Positions 6,966 through 8,198 of a DNA stretch of 8,198 nucleotides are shown piece after piece. Every line of letters begins with the position of its first letter. The first letter of the stretch is position 1. Source of the stretch: Propionibacteriaceae bacterium (GTDB lineage Bacteria; Actinomycetota; Actinomycetes; Propionibacteriales; Propionibacteriaceae); the NCBI GenBank assembly GCA_009787035.1, contig WRGV01000012.1, positions 1 through 8,198 of the forward strand. The letters are read 5' to 3'. The position numbers and the translations under genes were made by a program. The notes below the pieces were generated by a model that worked only from the letters and a program-made list of their open reading frames with translations, was not told the origin of the DNA and did no database searches.

Positions 6966-8198
6966 TCACTTGCTTGCGGCGTAGCTGGCGTTCCAGGCCG
7001 CGGTCTTGTCCACGGCGTTGGCCTCCGTGACTTCCTTGCTGACCAGGGCCTTGCCGAACGCCGTGGCCGGATCCCAGAAGTTGCCCATCGCAGCCAGCGT
7101 GGGCTGCAGGATGGACGCGTTGGACACCGTGTTCATCTGCGCGGTCGCGACCGGGTCGGCCGTGACGGAGGCATCGGTCGCCAGCGACTTGTCGGACGGG
7201 ATGATGCCGCGCATCGTGTAGTGGTCTTCCTGCGCCTGCTTGGAGCCCAGGAACGCGGCGAACTGCGCCGCGGCCTGCGGGTTCTGGGCATTCGGGTTGA
7301 ACGCGACGGCCTTGGAACCGGCGAAAGCCTTCATCTGCACGGCGCTGCCGTTGAGCGTGAAGGTCGGCGGCTGCGCAGCGCCCATGTTGTCACCGAGGGC
7401 CGTCTTGACCGCGGCGGCATCCCACGAGCCGGAGAAGTACGCGTCGATCGTGCCGTTCTGCAGGCCAGCCAGGCCGGCGCCGTTCGCATCGTCCACGAAG
7501 TTCGGGTTGGCGACCATCTTGGCCAGGTACGCGGTGACGTCGGAGGCCTTCGTGCCGCTGAAGTCGAGCCCTGCGGACGCGTCCGTGCCGTCCGGCCCGA
7601 ACAGCGTGCAGCCGTTGCCCACGTAGAACGACGGGAGGTACCACGCGGTGTCCAGCGGGAACGCGATCTTGCCCTTGGACAGCATCGTGTCCAGGTTCTT
7701 GACGTCGTCGGCCGACAGCTTGGCCTTGTTGTAGTACAGGAACCACGTGTTGGCCGTGTACGGGACGCCGTACAGCGAACCGTCGGTGCCCTTGACCGAG
7801 TTGACCATGACGTCGGTGTTCTGCTGCTGCACCTGCGTCACCGACGCCGGCGGCAGCTTGCCGATGGCGTTGGCCTGGATCAGCGTGCCCAGCTGGTCGT
7901 TCGCGAACATGTAGACGTCGGCGGCAGCGGTCGGATCCTTCTGGACGGTCGTCGCGGCGTCGCTCTCGCTGACCACGGAGTTCTTCCACGTGATCTGATA
8001 CTCGGGATGTGCCGCCTGGAACGCGGCCTCCTCCTTCGGCAGCCACGACTGAGCGTCCGCCTGGTCCTCCCGGGGGCTCCACACCGTCAGCGTGACGGGC
8101 GTCACCGTCGTCGGCGTGGCTGCAGGCTGCGTCGTGGTGCCCGTGTTGCCGCTGCACGCGGTCAACGAGAGCGCGAGCAGACCAGCTGCGATGCCCGC
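6966..8198 (-). CDS. Sugar ABC transporter substrate-binding lipoprotein, MalE type (5' end outside window)
   Basis: This lipoprotein, held on the outer face of the membrane, captures the sugar and delivers it to the MalF/MalG-type permeases downstream. The window shows 410 residues and the stop; the start and first part of the signal peptide are cut off. The visible signal end is hydrophobic (AGIAAGLLALS) and finishes in the lipobox LTAC, whose Cys would be lipidated, leaving a mature protein of 396 residues. A Thr/Pro-rich linker follows, then the family 1 solute-binding fold: VTLTVWSPRE at mature residues 21-30, YGVPYTANTWFLYYNKAKL (129-147), and a late RGIIPSDKSL segment. Calling it a start at the in-frame TTG (8165) would be wrong, since the frame continues upstream as a good signal peptide. 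It heads the operon seen here. The sugar is unknown; maltose or maltodextrin is the first guess. Confidence 0.9.
   Translation of the reverse strand, partial: AGIAAGLLALSLTACSGNTGTTTQPAATPTTVTPVTLTVWSPREDQADAQSWLPKEEAAFQAAHPEYQITWKNSVVSESDAATTVQKDPTAAADVYMFANDQLGTLIQANAIGKLPPASVTQVQQQNTDVMVNSVKGTDGSLYGVPYTANTWFLYYNKAKLSADDVKNLDTMLSKGKIAFPLDTAWYLPSFYVGNGCTLFGPDGTDASAGLDFSGTKASDVTAYLAKMVANPNFVDDANGAGLAGLQNGTIDAYFSGSWDAAAVKTALGDNMGAAQPPTFTLNGSAVQMKAFAGSKAVAFNPNAQNPQAAAQFAAFLGSKQAQEDHYTMRGIIPSDKSLATDASVTADPVATAQMNTVSNASILQPTLAAMGNFWDPATAFGKALVSKEVTEANAVDKTAAWNASYAASK

Noticed and set aside
8163..8165. TTG as start codon of the binding protein
   Set aside because: The frame continues upstream to the window edge as a typical lipoprotein signal peptide, and this TTG is the first residue of the lipobox LTAC.

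Overview
The window is high-GC, tightly packed bacterial DNA, and every gene I can support reads on the minus strand. The gene order sufR-sufB-sufD-sufC, a SufR with C-x3-C-x12-C spacing, Shine-Dalgarno sites tucked into the ends of upstream genes, ATGA overlaps and a lipoprotein-type sugar-binding protein together point to an actinobacterium. The genus cannot be fixed from this sequence. The sugar transporter permeases resemble those of fermentative Gram-positives, so a Propionibacteriaceae- or Bifidobacterium-like host is a guess only.

In the direction of transcription (right to left) there are two modules. The first (8198 to 3736) is a carbohydrate ABC importer of the MalEFG type. It begins with a lipoprotein substrate-binding protein whose signal peptide is cut by the window edge. 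A 123-bp gap follows, holding a strong stem-loop and a smaller one. Then come two permeases overlapping by ATGA, and a TraX-family membrane protein whose ATG abuts the malG stop codon. No ATPase subunit is present here. The second module (3725 to 1) is the suf iron-sulphur cluster assembly operon: the Fe-S-sensing repressor SufR, then SufB, SufD and the first 88 codons of the ATPase SufC, which runs off the left edge. SufS and SufU would be expected beyond it.

The two modules are separated by only 45 bp. That gap contains what looks like the suf promoter, with a SufR-type operator covering the -10 region and the sufR GTG start codon. The predicted transcription start falls on that GTG, so the sufR message would be leaderless and SufR would repress its own operon. 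No terminator is visible between the modules, so some read-through from the sugar operon into suf is possible.

Most of the window is ordinary. The least ordinary points are the divergent TraX protein coupled to a sugar importer, the malE-malF stem-loop and the compact suf control region. I found no wholly new system, no RNA genes, CRISPR arrays or mobile elements, and no gene-free stretch over 300 bases.
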